NCBI RefSeq assembly: GCF_963677005.1
Contig: NZ_OY781616.1
Span: forward strand, 3,954,501 to 4,018,500
Direction of reading: 5' to 3'
DNA from: Maridesulfovibrio sp.
GTDB taxonomy: Bacteria > Desulfobacterota > Desulfovibrionia > Desulfovibrionales > Desulfovibrionaceae
Length of the DNA stretch: 64,000 bases
Positions 45,230 through 55,931 of this stretch are shown here, in pieces. Every line of letters begins with the position of its first letter. The first letter of the stretch is position 1. Under the pieces are notes generated by a model that did no database searches, was not told the origin of the DNA, and worked only from the letters and a program-made list of their open reading frames with translations. The position numbers were made by a program, and so were the translations under genes.

Positions 45230-46114
45230 TCAGGCTGAACGGATGTCCCTGATCACTTCAGCCGGGGTCTGGCCGAAATAACGTTTGAACTCGCGGCTGA
45301 ACTGCGAAGGGCTGTCGTAACCGACCTGGTCTGCAGCCAGATAGGCTTTCATCCTTTTTTGTATGATCAGATCCTTGGCGCGTGAAAGTCTTATTTTCTT
45401 GAGGTATTGGAGCGGGGAGTCCGCTGTGATTTCCTTGAAGGCTTTGTGAAAAGCCGAAACGCTCATGTTGGCGGAATCTGCCAGTTGCTGCACATCAAAT
45501 TTTTTCGAATAACTTCCTTCCATCATACTTATTACGCGAGCGACCTGCGAAAAAGAATTGCTTCCCCGTGCAAGCGAATAGAGAACAGGGGCCTGACGCC
45601 CGCAGAGAACACGGTAATGTATTTCCCTGACAAATCCCGGAGCCAGAATTTTAGCTTCCGTTTTTGAGCGGAGAGATTTGATCAGTTTGACCGCGGCTTC
45701 CTTCATATCCTTACTCATCACCGAAGGGCCGATGCCGAGAGGAAAATTGTTTCCGTCAAGTTTTGCTATTTTCGATTGAAGATCCATCTGGGTGATAAGA
45801 TCGTTCAACTGCGCCATGTCGATGTCTATGTACAGACCGAGCAGCGGCTTGTCCTCGCTTGGAAAAGACTCGCATGCAAACGGCATAGCCACGGATGTTA
45901 CCAGATAGTTATCGGCATCATAGCGAAAGGACATCCCGCCGATGTGCGCCATTTTGTACCCCGAAGCCACAATGCATATTCCGGGATTGTAGACCATCGG
46001 CCTGATACGGACCGGTTCTGTCTCCTTAAAAAAACGAACACCCTTATATCGCGATTCCACGGCTCCGCCGTCATCGATCGCCATCTCTTCAAGCAATTCT
46101 ACCAATTCAGACAT
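45230..46114 (-). CDS. AraC-family regulator (YqhC-like, AraC_N type)
   Basis: 294 residues: an N-terminal cupin-like AraC_N sensor domain ('IRPMVYNPGICIVASGYKMAHIGG') and two helix-turn-helix motifs at the C-terminus (about 205-290), 'YDSPSQFSREFKRYFGQTPAEVIRDIR' being the second. AAGGAGG lies 11 nt before the ATG. It is divergent from a YqhD-like dehydrogenase gene, exactly as yqhC is in E. coli, and probably activates it in response to aldehydes. Confidence 0.85.
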   Translation of the reverse strand: MSELVELLEEMAIDDGGAVESRYKGVRFFKETEPVRIRPMVYNPGICIVASGYKMAHIGGMSFRYDADNYLVTSVAMPFACESFPSEDKPLLGLYIDIDMAQLNDLITQMDLQSKIAKLDGNNFPLGIGPSVMSKDMKEAAVKLIKSLRSKTEAKILAPGFVREIHYRVLCGRQAPVLYSLARGSNSFSQVARVISMMEGSYSKKFDVQQLADSANMSVSAFHKAFKEITADSPLQYLKKIRLSRAKDLIIQKRMKAYLAADQVGYDSPSQFSREFKRYFGQTPAEVIRDIRSA

Positions 46115-46292
46115 ATTGTATATTTCCTCCTTTTCGTCCGGATATTATGAACCCCATACCGGAATTTTATTCAACATAAAAAAGTTCTCCGTAGAGGAAT
46201 AGGCAAACTTTAAAGAGAAATGTGTGTTCAACAGGACCTGAGAACTCCTTAAAACAACTTTAACAGACAAAGTTAAACATAAGGAGCAAACA

Positions 46293-47480
46293 ATGAATTT
46301 TGAATTTGAAAATCCTACCAAAGTTATATTCGGCGCAGGAACACTCGCAAGGCTTGGCGAGGTTGTAAGTGAATACGGCAAGAAAGCCCTGATAGTTACC
46401 GGCGGCGGCAGCGTCAAGCGGACCGGTGTTTTCGACAAGGCCGTTGAAAGCCTGAAGGCCGCAGGTGTATCTTTTGCCGAGTGCACCGACATCGAGCCCA
46501 ACCCGAGAATCACCTCCGTTGCCCGCGGCGCAAAAATTGCCCGCGATGAAGGCTGCGATGTTATCATCGCCATCGGCGGCGGAAGCACCATGGATGCTTC
46601 CAAGGTTATCGGCGCAGCAGCCCTCTATGACGGAAACCCCTGGGACATGATCCTGCACGGACAGGAAGAAGTCTATGTCCCCACCGAGACCCTCCCGCTC
46701 GTCACCGTGCCTACCCTGGCCGCAACAGGCTCGGAAGCAAACTGCGGTGCGGTAATCACCAATGATGAAACCAAGGTGAAATCCTTCATCCAGATTCCGC
46801 TTCTTTTCCCCAAAGTCGCCGTTGTCGACCCGGAACTTACCGTGAGCGTTCCCAAAAACCACACTGCCTACGGTGTCTGCGACATCATCACCCACGTTAT
46901 GGAAGGTTACTTCAACGGTGTGGACGGCACTCCCATTCAGGATCGTTTCGCGGAAGGCGTAATCATTAACACCATCGAATGGGGCCGCAAAGCCGTTGCA
47001 GACGGAACCGACCTTGAAGCCCGCGGCAACGTTCAGTGGGCCTCCATCGTAGCCCTCAACGGCTGGGTTCAGGCCGGTGTCCACATGCTCGCTCCCATGC
47101 ATATGATCGAACATGCCCTCTCCGCACACCACGACATCACTCACGGTGCCGGTCTGGCCATCGTCGGACCCGCATGGATGCGTTTTGCAGCAAAGCATCG
47201 TCCCGAACGTTTCGCACAGTTTGCCCAGCGCGTTTTCAATCTTTCTCCCGAAGGCAAGGACGACCTGACTCTGGGAATGGAAGGAATTGATGCATACGAA
47301 GCTTTCCTGCGTGAAATCGGATGCCCCACAACCCTTTCCGAAGTGGGTATCGGCGATGCGCTGTTTGAACAGTATGCGAAGGATTCCGCTCTCGTTGTCC
47401 GTGACGAGGAAGGCAGACTGCTCGGACGTCCTCCCATGACCACGGAAGATATCGTCGAAGTGCTCAAATCAGCGCTTTAA
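46293..47480 (+). CDS. Iron-containing alcohol dehydrogenase (YqhD/BdhA-like)
   Basis: 395 residues. It has the nucleotide-binding 'GGGSVKRTGV' and 'AIGGGSTMDASK' motifs and metal ligands in 'CDIITHVMEGY' (Asp, His) and in 'MIEHALSAHHDITHGAG' (His, His). Its sequence resembles NADPH-dependent butanol dehydrogenases that reduce a range of aldehydes to alcohols. AAGGAGC precedes the ATG. The first gene of a co-oriented cluster that continues to about 55.7 kb. Confidence 0.92.
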   Translation: MNFEFENPTKVIFGAGTLARLGEVVSEYGKKALIVTGGGSVKRTGVFDKAVESLKAAGVSFAECTDIEPNPRITSVARGAKIARDEGCDVIIAIGGGSTMDASKVIGAAALYDGNPWDMILHGQEEVYVPTETLPLVTVPTLAATGSEANCGAVITNDETKVKSFIQIPLLFPKVAVVDPELTVSVPKNHTAYGVCDIITHVMEGYFNGVDGTPIQDRFAEGVIINTIEWGRKAVADGTDLEARGNVQWASIVALNGWVQAGVHMLAPMHMIEHALSAHHDITHGAGLAIVGPAWMRFAAKHRPERFAQFAQRVFNLSPEGKDDLTLGMEGIDAYEAFLREIGCPTTLSEVGIGDALFEQYAKDSALVVRDEEGRLLGRPPMTTEDIVEVLKSAL

Positions 47481-47526
47481 TCCGAAACCAGCCTTCACGC
47501 GAAGGCGATTTCACAGGAGTAGGCAA

Positions 47527-48579
47527 ATGAAAAATATTCTTTCAACCGGAATCACACTGACCATGCTGTCCATTCTGACACTGGTCCTGACTATAAACTC
47601 AGCTTTTGCGGAGGATAAAATGGCTTGGGATAAAACATTTCCCCTGAGTGACAAGGTAATCCACGAAAAAGTTTCATACCCTAACAGGTATGGAATCACC
47701 GTGGCTGCCGACATGTACAAACCCAAGGATTTTGACAAATCCAAAAAGTATGCAGCTCTTGTTATCGGCACCCCCTACGGCGGTGTAAAGGAACAGGGCG
47801 CAGGCATTTACGCGCAGACAATGGCCGAACGCGGATTCGTGACCATTGCTTTTGATGAATCCTTCAACGGTGAAAGCGGCGGTGAGCCCAGACACGTCTC
47901 CTCCCCTGAGATTTTCGTTGAAGACTTCAGTGCCGGTGTCGATTTTCTGGGAACACGTCCTTACGTAGACAGAAACAAGATCGGTGCTATCGGTATCTGC
48001 GGCAGCGGCGGATTCGCCCTCAAGGCAGCACAGGTTGACCACCGCATCAAAGCTGTTGCAACGGCAAGCATGTACGATATGAGCCGTGTGCTCCGTAACG
48101 GCTGGCAGGACAGCATGACCCCGGAACAGCGCAGCAAGGTTCTTGACGAACTTGGCGAACAGCGCTGGAAGGATTTCGAAAACGGAAGTCCCATGCTTCC
48201 CGAAGGATTCCCGACCGAAGCGGTTGATTCCATCCCCGAAGGTCTCGACCCCATCAGCAGCGAATTCTGGGAATACTACGCAATGGATCGCGGTCACCAT
48301 CCCAGATCGCACGGTCCGTTCACCAAGACCAGTGACATGGCTTTCATGAACTTCCCGCTGCTGAACTACATCGACACCATCTCTCCGAGGCCCATTCTGT
48401 TCATCATGGGTGAAAAAGCGCACTCCCGCTATTTTACCGAAGATGCATACAAAATGGCTGCTGAACCGAAGGAACTCGTTATCGTCCCCGGAGCAAGACA
48501 CATCGACCTCTATGACCGGACCGACATGATTCCTTTCGACAAAATGGATGATTTCTTCCGCAAGGCACTGAAAAGATAA
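47527..48579 (+). CDS. Exported alpha/beta-hydrolase (YcjY/dienelactone-hydrolase-like)
   Basis: 350 residues. Signal peptide about 1-29. The alpha/beta-hydrolase fold shows 'VIGTPYGGVKEQGAG' and the nucleophile region 'IGICGSGGFAL' (nucleophile serine in C-G-S-G-G), an acid in the 'GEKAHSRYFTEDA' region and the catalytic His in 'PGARHIDLYD'. AGGAG precedes the ATG. Follows the dehydrogenase gene by 46 nt. Probably an esterase or carboxylesterase acting in the periplasm. Confidence 0.85.
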   Translation: MKNILSTGITLTMLSILTLVLTINSAFAEDKMAWDKTFPLSDKVIHEKVSYPNRYGITVAADMYKPKDFDKSKKYAALVIGTPYGGVKEQGAGIYAQTMAERGFVTIAFDESFNGESGGEPRHVSSPEIFVEDFSAGVDFLGTRPYVDRNKIGAIGICGSGGFALKAAQVDHRIKAVATASMYDMSRVLRNGWQDSMTPEQRSKVLDELGEQRWKDFENGSPMLPEGFPTEAVDSIPEGLDPISSEFWEYYAMDRGHHPRSHGPFTKTSDMAFMNFPLLNYIDTISPRPILFIMGEKAHSRYFTEDAYKMAAEPKELVIVPGARHIDLYDRTDMIPFDKMDDFFRKALKR

Positions 48580-48597
48580 TCATGGTTCCAAATAATG

Positions 48598-48632
48598 AGT
48601 CGGTCCCCGGTCAGAACCGGGGGCCGACTTTC
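48598..48632 (+). terminator. Hairpin after the alpha/beta-hydrolase gene
   Basis: Stem AGTCGGTCCCCGGT / ACCGGGGGCCGACTT with a short tail of T; a terminator or mRNA-stabilising hairpin in the cluster. Confidence 0.6.
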
Positions 48633-48739
48633 CTCCAAAGGGACCACGTTGCTGTTTTTATCCGTGAATAAGGCTGCCGATAAACTCAAGCCGTTTACTC
48701 CACACAAAAAATACGCTGAATGAACAGGGAAAATTACAA

Positions 48740-49936
48740 TTGCAAAAGTCCAAATACAGCCTGGGGTTTATCGCATCCACCATATCGTTATTGATGGCAT
48801 TTGCGGTATCGGCTACGCCGATTCCCCTTTACGATATATATCGCCGTGCAGACGGTTTAACATATAGTGACCTTTCACTGACCGCTGTCGTATACTTTGT
48901 CGGCGCAGTTACCGCACTGCTTGTTTTCGGCAGAATTTCAGACCATTTGGGTCGAAAACCGGCTACATTTCTGGTTTTCGGACTGGAAGCGGCGGCCTGC
49001 ATACTTCTGCTGGATGTAACCAGCGCACTGCCGCTGATAGCTGGCAGGTTTCTGCTGGGGCTGGCTTGCGGGATGGCTTCAAGCTCCATTGCATCATATG
49101 TCGCCGACAGTGCTCCTTTATCTCCCGCATGGCTTTCCGCAGTGATAATCGGCAATTCTCCCATGGTCGGACTGACTTTCGGAGCCCTGACCTCCGGAGC
49201 GCTTGTTCAGTACGGGCCAAGTCCCAGAACACTGTGTTATCTGGTTGTTCTGGTCGGTCTGGCCGTCTGCGCCGTGCTCATTGCCTTCAGCAGGGAAACA
49301 GTACGCAGGTCTCCGGGACTGCTGAAATCTCTTCGGCCTGTGTTCTCTCTTCCGCAAGCCGATAAAAGATTGTATCCGGTCGCGGCCTGCACTTTTGTGG
49401 CCACATGGGCTCTGGGCGGTTTTTTTCAGGCCTATGCGCCCTCAATAGCTGCAAACCAGCTCGGGTCTCTTGATACATTCACTGCTGCACTTGTCTTTTC
49501 ATCCTTTCTGCTTCCCAGCGCGATCGGCGGACCGCTTACTGCTCACATTTCACCCGCCAGTGCACAAAGGGTGGGCATGATCATTTTTACGCTGGCTGTC
49601 ATGGCCGTTCTGTATTCACTGAAAACCTCCATGCTCTCTGTCTTCCTGCTGATGAGCGCTATTGCCGGGGCAGCACAGGGCGCTGTTGTTACCGGCAGTA
49701 TCCGTTCCCTGCTTACGGGGGTGTCTCAAAAGGAGCGCGCAGGTGTTTTGTCACTTATCTATGCAACTTCCTACACGGGAGCGGCCGTACCGAGTTTCAT
49801 AGCGGGGCAATTGTCACATTTCATGACTCTTTTTCAACTCGCTGTCTGCTATGGATTTCTGGCTCTGGCTGCATGCATCATAATTCTTCTGTTTGCCCGC
49901 AACCCGGAACCTGTCGGGGTGCCTGAAACCGTATAG
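48740..49936 (+). CDS. MFS-family transporter
   Basis: 398 residues, 12 membrane helices, the MFS motif A 'GRISDHLGRKPATF' between helices 2 and 3 and a weaker second-half copy. The group resembles drug or metabolite exporters. Start is TTG 48740, with CAGGGA nearby. It follows the terminator-like hairpin and is oriented with the rest of the cluster; export of a toxic compound would fit the aldehyde-stress setting. Confidence 0.85.
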   Translation: MQKSKYSLGFIASTISLLMAFAVSATPIPLYDIYRRADGLTYSDLSLTAVVYFVGAVTALLVFGRISDHLGRKPATFLVFGLEAAACILLLDVTSALPLIAGRFLLGLACGMASSSIASYVADSAPLSPAWLSAVIIGNSPMVGLTFGALTSGALVQYGPSPRTLCYLVVLVGLAVCAVLIAFSRETVRRSPGLLKSLRPVFSLPQADKRLYPVAACTFVATWALGGFFQAYAPSIAANQLGSLDTFTAALVFSSFLLPSAIGGPLTAHISPASAQRVGMIIFTLAVMAVLYSLKTSMLSVFLLMSAIAGAAQGAVVTGSIRSLLTGVSQKERAGVLSLIYATSYTGAAVPSFIAGQLSHFMTLFQLAVCYGFLALAACIIILLFARNPEPVGVPETV

Positions 49937-50056
49937 GCAACGGAAGAACCTCCCCCGTGCGGAGGAGATGTTCAGGGTCTGCAGGTGGTAACTTTAGCTG
50001 TAAATAAAATCGTAAAAACCAATTAGGAATAAGAATATAACACAAAGGAGTTTAAC

Positions 50057-50539
50057 ATGCTTAAACTGTTATTAATCGGTCTTGTTTTCATCGGCTCTCT
50101 CGCATTTGCGGCAAATTGTCGTGCCGAGTCCGAAACGGACGGCAAAAATGAAAAATACGCAACCCGCACCCTTGATGAAGGGACAGCAATCAAACTTGTC
50201 ATCGGCAATACAGAGATTCCGGGACTTCTCAACAACAGCAAATCCGCTCAGGCGCTTGTTTCCAAACTTCCCTATACCGTCAAGTTGCAGCGTTACGCTC
50301 ACGATTACTGCGGTGTCATGAACGATGCCTTGCCTTACGACAAGCAGGATATGAAAGACGGCTGGTTGAACGGAGATATCGCATTTGCCGTAAACGGAAA
50401 TTACTTCACCATCCTGTACAAGGATGAGGAGATTTCCAAGCAGTTCGACGGGATCGTGAACATGGGCATTATCAAAGCTCCTCTTTCCGTAATGGACACC
50501 CTTGACGGCAGCATCACCGTTAGGATCGAGTTGGAATAA
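50057..50539 (+). CDS. Exported cyclophilin-like fold protein, one domain
   Basis: 160 residues with signal peptide (cleavage near 'CRAES'). The mature part is a cyclophilin-like domain of the type found in redox clusters ('LVSKLPYTVKLQRYAHDYCG', 'GDIAFAVNGNYFTILYKD'). It lacks the residues of active peptidyl-prolyl isomerases. AAAGGAG precedes the ATG. Related to the two-domain protein at 54146-54997. Confidence 0.7.
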   Translation: MLKLLLIGLVFIGSLAFAANCRAESETDGKNEKYATRTLDEGTAIKLVIGNTEIPGLLNNSKSAQALVSKLPYTVKLQRYAHDYCGVMNDALPYDKQDMKDGWLNGDIAFAVNGNYFTILYKDEEISKQFDGIVNMGIIKAPLSVMDTLDGSITVRIELE

Positions 50540-50613
50540 CAGCAACCCACGGATCAAAATCACTTTTGACCGTGTCGGAAGTGATACAAACCTGACAACC
50601 ACTGGAGAATGAC

Positions 50614-51093
50614 ATGAAAAAATTAATTTTGATTCTGGCTTTGGTTCTTGTCGCTTCAATAGCGTATGCTGATCAGGAGCAAAATGGCGGGGCACAGGTT
50701 TTCTACCCGCAAGGATCACAGAAATCTTTCAAAGGCCCTGAAAAGTACTTCACCGGTGATGTAACCGTGGACATGCTTTTTCCTGCCAATGATGAAGCTG
50801 CCTTTTCCGGTGCATACGTAACCTTTCAGCCCGGTGCCAGAACCAACTGGCATTGGCATCCGGCCGGACAGCATATGGTTGTTACCGACGGTGTGGCGCT
50901 TACCGGAACACGCGACGGCAGGGTTATCGAGTTCAAGAAGGGAGAAACCGTATGGTGCCCGTCAGGTATCGATCACTGGCATGGTGCCACCCCCGATGCT
51001 CCGATGACCCATCTGGTTATCTCCGGAGTCAAGGACGGCAAGGCGGTTGTCTGGAAGGAAAAGGTAACAGACGAACAATATATGAAACGCTAG
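50614..51093 (+). CDS. Exported cupin-domain protein
   Basis: 159 residues with signal peptide of about 19 residues (after 'IAYA'). One cupin fold with metal-binding histidines in 'NWHWHPAGQHMVV' and 'DHWHGATPDAPMTH', as in small quercetinase- or mandelonitrile lyase-type cupins. Follows the cyclophilin-like gene by 74 nt, and the CMD-family gene starts 11 nt after its stop. A cytoplasmic relative is at 53574-53987. Confidence 0.85.
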   Translation: MKKLILILALVLVASIAYADQEQNGGAQVFYPQGSQKSFKGPEKYFTGDVTVDMLFPANDEAAFSGAYVTFQPGARTNWHWHPAGQHMVVTDGVALTGTRDGRVIEFKKGETVWCPSGIDHWHGATPDAPMTHLVISGVKDGKAVVWKEKVTDEQYMKR

Positions 51094-51104
51094 GAGTCGG
51101 GATT

Positions 51105-51842
51105 ATGAATATGCGGAAATACATCTCATTTTTAATCGCGGTTGCAGTCGTTTTCAGTATTTCAACCATAACAGAGGCTAAAGATATGAAGAATGAAACA
51201 ACCCTTAATGCCCGGCAGCAGTCTATCGTTACCATCGCCGCTTTTACCGCGAGCGGTGATATCGAAAAATTGAAACCGGCGCTTAATGAAGGTCTGGATG
51301 CCGGACTGACCATCAATGAAATCAAGGAAGTTCTGGTCCAGATGTATGCCTATACCGGTTTTCCCCGCAGTCTTAACGGCATGGCTGCGTTCATGTCCGT
51401 TGTTAAAGACCGCAAGGCCAACGGCATTCAGGACGAGGAAGGGAAGGAAGCCAGTCCTGTCCCGGCAGATTTCAACAGGGACGAATACGGCGCTAAAGTC
51501 CGGGCCAAGCTTGCCGGACTCGACAAGGATATCTCCGGCGCGGAATGGCAGTTGTTTTGCCCGATCATGGATACATTCCTGAAAGAGCACCTTTTCGCGG
51601 ATATCTTTGTTCGTGACGTGCTCAGCGAAGAAGATCGCGAGCTGGCTACCATCGCGGCACTTGCCAATATGAGCGGTACCGGCGGACAGCTTTTCTTCCA
51701 CTACGGAGCTGCCATGAACTCCGGACTGACCGAAGACCAGATGAACAGCTTTGTTGAAGTGCTTGATACCAAAGTGGATAAAAAACAGGCTCAAAGCGCT
51801 AAAGAAGTTCTTGCCGGGGTTCTGGCAAAAAGAAGTAAATAG
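51105..51842 (+). CDS. Exported carboxymuconolactone decarboxylase (CMD/AhpD)-family protein
   Basis: 245 residues. ATG 51105 follows AGGAG. Signal peptide about 1-24. Two CMD repeats follow, about 35-110 and 165-240, each with a helical 'TINEIKEVLVQMYAYTGFPRS' or 'TEDQMNSFVEVLDTKVD' part. The AhpD cysteine pair (CxxC) is absent, so it is not a classic peroxidase partner. It lies directly after the exported cupin gene. Confidence 0.85.
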   Translation: MNMRKYISFLIAVAVVFSISTITEAKDMKNETTLNARQQSIVTIAAFTASGDIEKLKPALNEGLDAGLTINEIKEVLVQMYAYTGFPRSLNGMAAFMSVVKDRKANGIQDEEGKEASPVPADFNRDEYGAKVRAKLAGLDKDISGAEWQLFCPIMDTFLKEHLFADIFVRDVLSEEDRELATIAALANMSGTGGQLFFHYGAAMNSGLTEDQMNSFVEVLDTKVDKKQAQSAKEVLAGVLAKRSK

Positions 51843-51845
51843 CTC

Positions 51846-51914
51846 CTGTTCCGTCAATTAACGGAACAGATTGTTTACCCTCTATTTCCGGGTGAATGCG
51901 TATTCACCCGGAAA
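51846..51914 (+). other. Two hairpins between the CMD and flavodoxin genes
   Basis: First stem CTGTTCCGT / ACGGAACAG (51846-51869); second TTTCCGGGTGAAT / ATTCACCCGGAAA (51885-51914), both perfect. Neither has a long T run; they could terminate weakly or stabilise the upstream mRNA. Confidence 0.55.
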
Positions 51915-51956
51915 TTAACTCACTATGGTTTATTATAAATTTTGTTGAGTGATATT

Positions 51957-53503
<1,547 letters not shown>

Positions 53504-53573
53504 CCTTAATCATAACTTAGACGACAGGCCTTTTCAGGCTTGTTGTGAAATGTCTCATCAAGGAGAAAGAACA

Positions 53574-53987
53574 ATGGCGGATATCAACACTGATAACTTT
53601 TTCGGACGCGGAGAGGACAACACAGCTTACGCCAAGTATTTCGTAGGTAATAGTTTTCTCAATATTATCAACACTGAAGGTGTTTTCATCGCCAACGTGA
53701 CCTTTGAACCGGGCTGCCGGAATAACTGGCACAGTCATGAAGCCAGCGAAGGCGGCGGTCAGATCCTGCTGTGTACCTGCGGACGCGGCTGGTATCAGGA
53801 GTGGGAAAAGCCTGCTCGCGCACTCAAGCCGGGTGACGTGGTCTACATCCCCTCCGGAGTAAAGCACTGGCACGGAGCCGCAAAAGACAGCTGGTTTTCG
53901 CATCTGTCCGTTGAGGTTCCCGGCGAAAACAAGAGCAACGAATGGCTTGAGCCGGTATCTGACGAAGATTACAACTCTCTGGACTAA
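53574..53987 (+). CDS. Cupin-domain protein, cytoplasmic
   Basis: 137 residues, no signal peptide. Cupin motifs 'NNWHSHEASEGGGQILL' and 'PSGVKHWHGAAKDSWFSH' hold the metal-binding histidines. AAGGAG precedes ATG 53574. A related exported cupin is at 50614-51093. 'LCTCGRGWYQEW' in the barrel is typical of this small-cupin group in redox clusters. Confidence 0.88.
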   Translation: MADINTDNFFGRGEDNTAYAKYFVGNSFLNIINTEGVFIANVTFEPGCRNNWHSHEASEGGGQILLCTCGRGWYQEWEKPARALKPGDVVYIPSGVKHWHGAAKDSWFSHLSVEVPGENKSNEWLEPVSDEDYNSLD

Positions 53988-54145
53988 ATCCTTTTAGTCC
54001 AAGGTGTTAAGTCACAATTAAGACAGCATGGCGCGGAGTGAAATCAACTTCCGTGCCGTGACTTCATAATTACAGGCGCCGAGGCCCGGAGGGATTCTGC
54101 TTTTGAAGGTATCTTCGGGCCCCGGCGATATGCAGGGAGACGATC

Positions 54146-54997
54146 ATGAATATTTTTGTGAGTCGTGTTGTTCCTTTGTTGTTTGTGGGATTCATATTCT
54201 GCTTGTTTATCCTCATAAAGGCTGGGGATGTAAAGGCTTCCGATGCCGGTAAAGACTCGGCCAATGGACTTGCCCTGTCCGATATGCAGGTAAAGATAAC
54301 CTCCAAAGGCAAGACTGCCGTTTTCCGGCTCTACGACACGGTTGCTGCCAGGCAGTTTTATGATCAGCTGCCTCTCTCATTGGATTTAAGCAATTTCCGT
54401 GATGCGCAATGGATGTTCTACCCTCCCCAAAAGTTGAGCGTGGCCGCTGAAGAAGCCTATCATGACGGCAAAAAGGGTGAACTCAGCTACTATGAACCCT
54501 GGGGCGATGTGTTCATGCTCTACAAGGATTTTTATGCCGGCGATGAAATGCACAGACTCGGGATCGGATTGAGCGGGGTAGACGATATTGCCGGCATGTC
54601 CGGAGAGGCTGTCATCCAGAAATTTAAACCTAATAAAGCAACAGGGAAAACAGTCATGCAGATAAAAGTACAGGCAAACGGGCAGGAAGTGGTCTTTGAA
54701 CTAAATGACAGCCAGGCCTCTAAAGATCTTTACGCCCAACTGCCGATCGACATCAAAGTTGAAAATTACAGCAGTAACGAGAAAATATTTTACCCCGCAA
54801 AGAAACTGGGAACCGCAAACACTCCGCTGGTGAAATCAGCCCGGACGGGAACTCTTGCCTACTATGCTCCCTGGGGTGATGTCGTAATGTTTTACGGCAG
54901 TTTCGGATCTGCTTCCGGCCTGTATGAACTCGGTCATGCTGTTCAGGGAAGCGAAAATATCAGGAAGCTTTCAGGAACAATCAGGGTGGAAAAATAA
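54146..54997 (+). CDS. Exported protein with two cyclophilin-like domains
   Basis: 283 residues: N-terminal membrane anchor or signal (about 1-27), then two cyclophilin-like domains (about 48-155 and 165-280). They share 'YDQLPLSLDL' / 'YAQLPIDIKV', 'FYPPQKL' / 'FYPAKKL', 'YEPWGDVFMLYKD' / 'YAPWGDVVMFYGS', showing internal duplication. GGGAG precedes the ATG. The single-domain relative is at 50057-50539. No role is known. Confidence 0.75.
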   Translation: MNIFVSRVVPLLFVGFIFCLFILIKAGDVKASDAGKDSANGLALSDMQVKITSKGKTAVFRLYDTVAARQFYDQLPLSLDLSNFRDAQWMFYPPQKLSVAAEEAYHDGKKGELSYYEPWGDVFMLYKDFYAGDEMHRLGIGLSGVDDIAGMSGEAVIQKFKPNKATGKTVMQIKVQANGQEVVFELNDSQASKDLYAQLPIDIKVENYSSNEKIFYPAKKLGTANTPLVKSARTGTLAYYAPWGDVVMFYGSFGSASGLYELGHAVQGSENIRKLSGTIRVEK

Positions 54998-55050
54998 GTA
55001 AACCTGTCTATCCGCCTGCCGAGAAATAAAGATCGGCAAGGAGGCTAACC

Positions 55051-55746
55051 ATGTCTGATAGAACAAAACCGGAAGATAAAAAAACTGCTGTTTCGCTTGA
55101 GCGGCGGGACTTCCTCAAGGCAGGAGTCGTTATGGCTGCCGCTCCTTTCCTCGCAGGGATGGGGAGCGCGGTCCTTCCTTCGGAAGCCCTGGCAGCGGCA
55201 GGCGGCAAGTCCGGCAGAAAGGTGCTGGTTATTTCGGCCAGTCCGCGAGAGAACAGCAATTCCGAAGCGCTTTGCGATGAATTCATGCGGGGAGCGCTTG
55301 AGTCCGGTCATGAGGTCGAAAAAATCCGTCTGGCAGATAAGAAAATCAACTACTGCACCGGATGCCTGGCTTGTGTCAGTGATCCCGGTGAATGCAGCCA
55401 GGATGATGATATGACCGGGATTTATCAGAAGATGATAGCTGCTGACATTATTGTGCTCGGCACCCCGGTCTATTTTCATGTAATGAACGGCCAGATGAAA
55501 GTTTTTATCGACAGAGTCTGCCCCGTTTATACCATGATCCGTAACAAGGATTTCTACTACGCGGTATCCTGCGCCGGAGGCGATGCGCAGGTGGAAAGTT
55601 CGGTGAACAGCCTGAAAATATTCACCAGAAGTTTCAGCGGAGCCAGAGAGAAGGGTATAATGTCCGTTACCGGGGCATGGGAAGGCGGCGCAGCCCAGTG
55701 GAGTCCCTCCTTCAAGGAGGCGTACACCATGGGGTTGAATTCCTGA
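55051..55746 (+). CDS. Tat-exported flavodoxin-fold oxidoreductase
   Basis: 231 residues. A twin-arginine signal 'SLERRDFLKAG' (Arg18-Arg19) with a hydrophobic stretch and AxA end (about 40-48) precedes a flavodoxin-fold domain: 'VISASPRENSNSEALCDEF', 'YCTGCLACVSDPGECSQDDDM', 'LGTPVYFHVMNGQMKVFIDR'. It closely parallels 51957-52493. The Tat route exports folded, cofactor-loaded proteins, so FMN and possibly an iron-sulfur cluster would be placed in the periplasm. AAGGAGG precedes the ATG. Ends at a bidirectional terminator. Confidence 0.88.
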   Translation: MSDRTKPEDKKTAVSLERRDFLKAGVVMAAAPFLAGMGSAVLPSEALAAAGGKSGRKVLVISASPRENSNSEALCDEFMRGALESGHEVEKIRLADKKINYCTGCLACVSDPGECSQDDDMTGIYQKMIAADIIVLGTPVYFHVMNGQMKVFIDRVCPVYTMIRNKDFYYAVSCAGGDAQVESSVNSLKIFTRSFSGAREKGIMSVTGAWEGGAAQWSPSFKEAYTMGLNS

Positions 55747-55872
55747 CTGTCCAGTACTGGGCTCGGTAAAAGCGGGTACAAGAATTTATGGAAACCGTGC
55801 CGGGTTTAGGATTCCCGGCGCAGTCTATGGATTTATGTTTTCCAAAAATATATTTCCCTTTGAATTAAAAGC

Positions 55873-55911
55873 AAAAGGGCACCGGCAATGAATCTGCCGG
55901 TGCCCTTTTTT
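55873..55911. terminator. Bidirectional terminator
   Basis: Long stem AAAAGGGCACCGGCA / TGCCGGTGCCCTTTT with T runs on both strands. It separates the redox cluster from the TRAP operon. Confidence 0.9.
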
Positions 55912-55931
55912 GCTGATGTAGTTTTATACTG

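Noticed and set aside
46260..47198. 312-codon open frame antisense to the iron-containing alcohol dehydrogenase
   Set aside because: Shadow frame of a certain gene.
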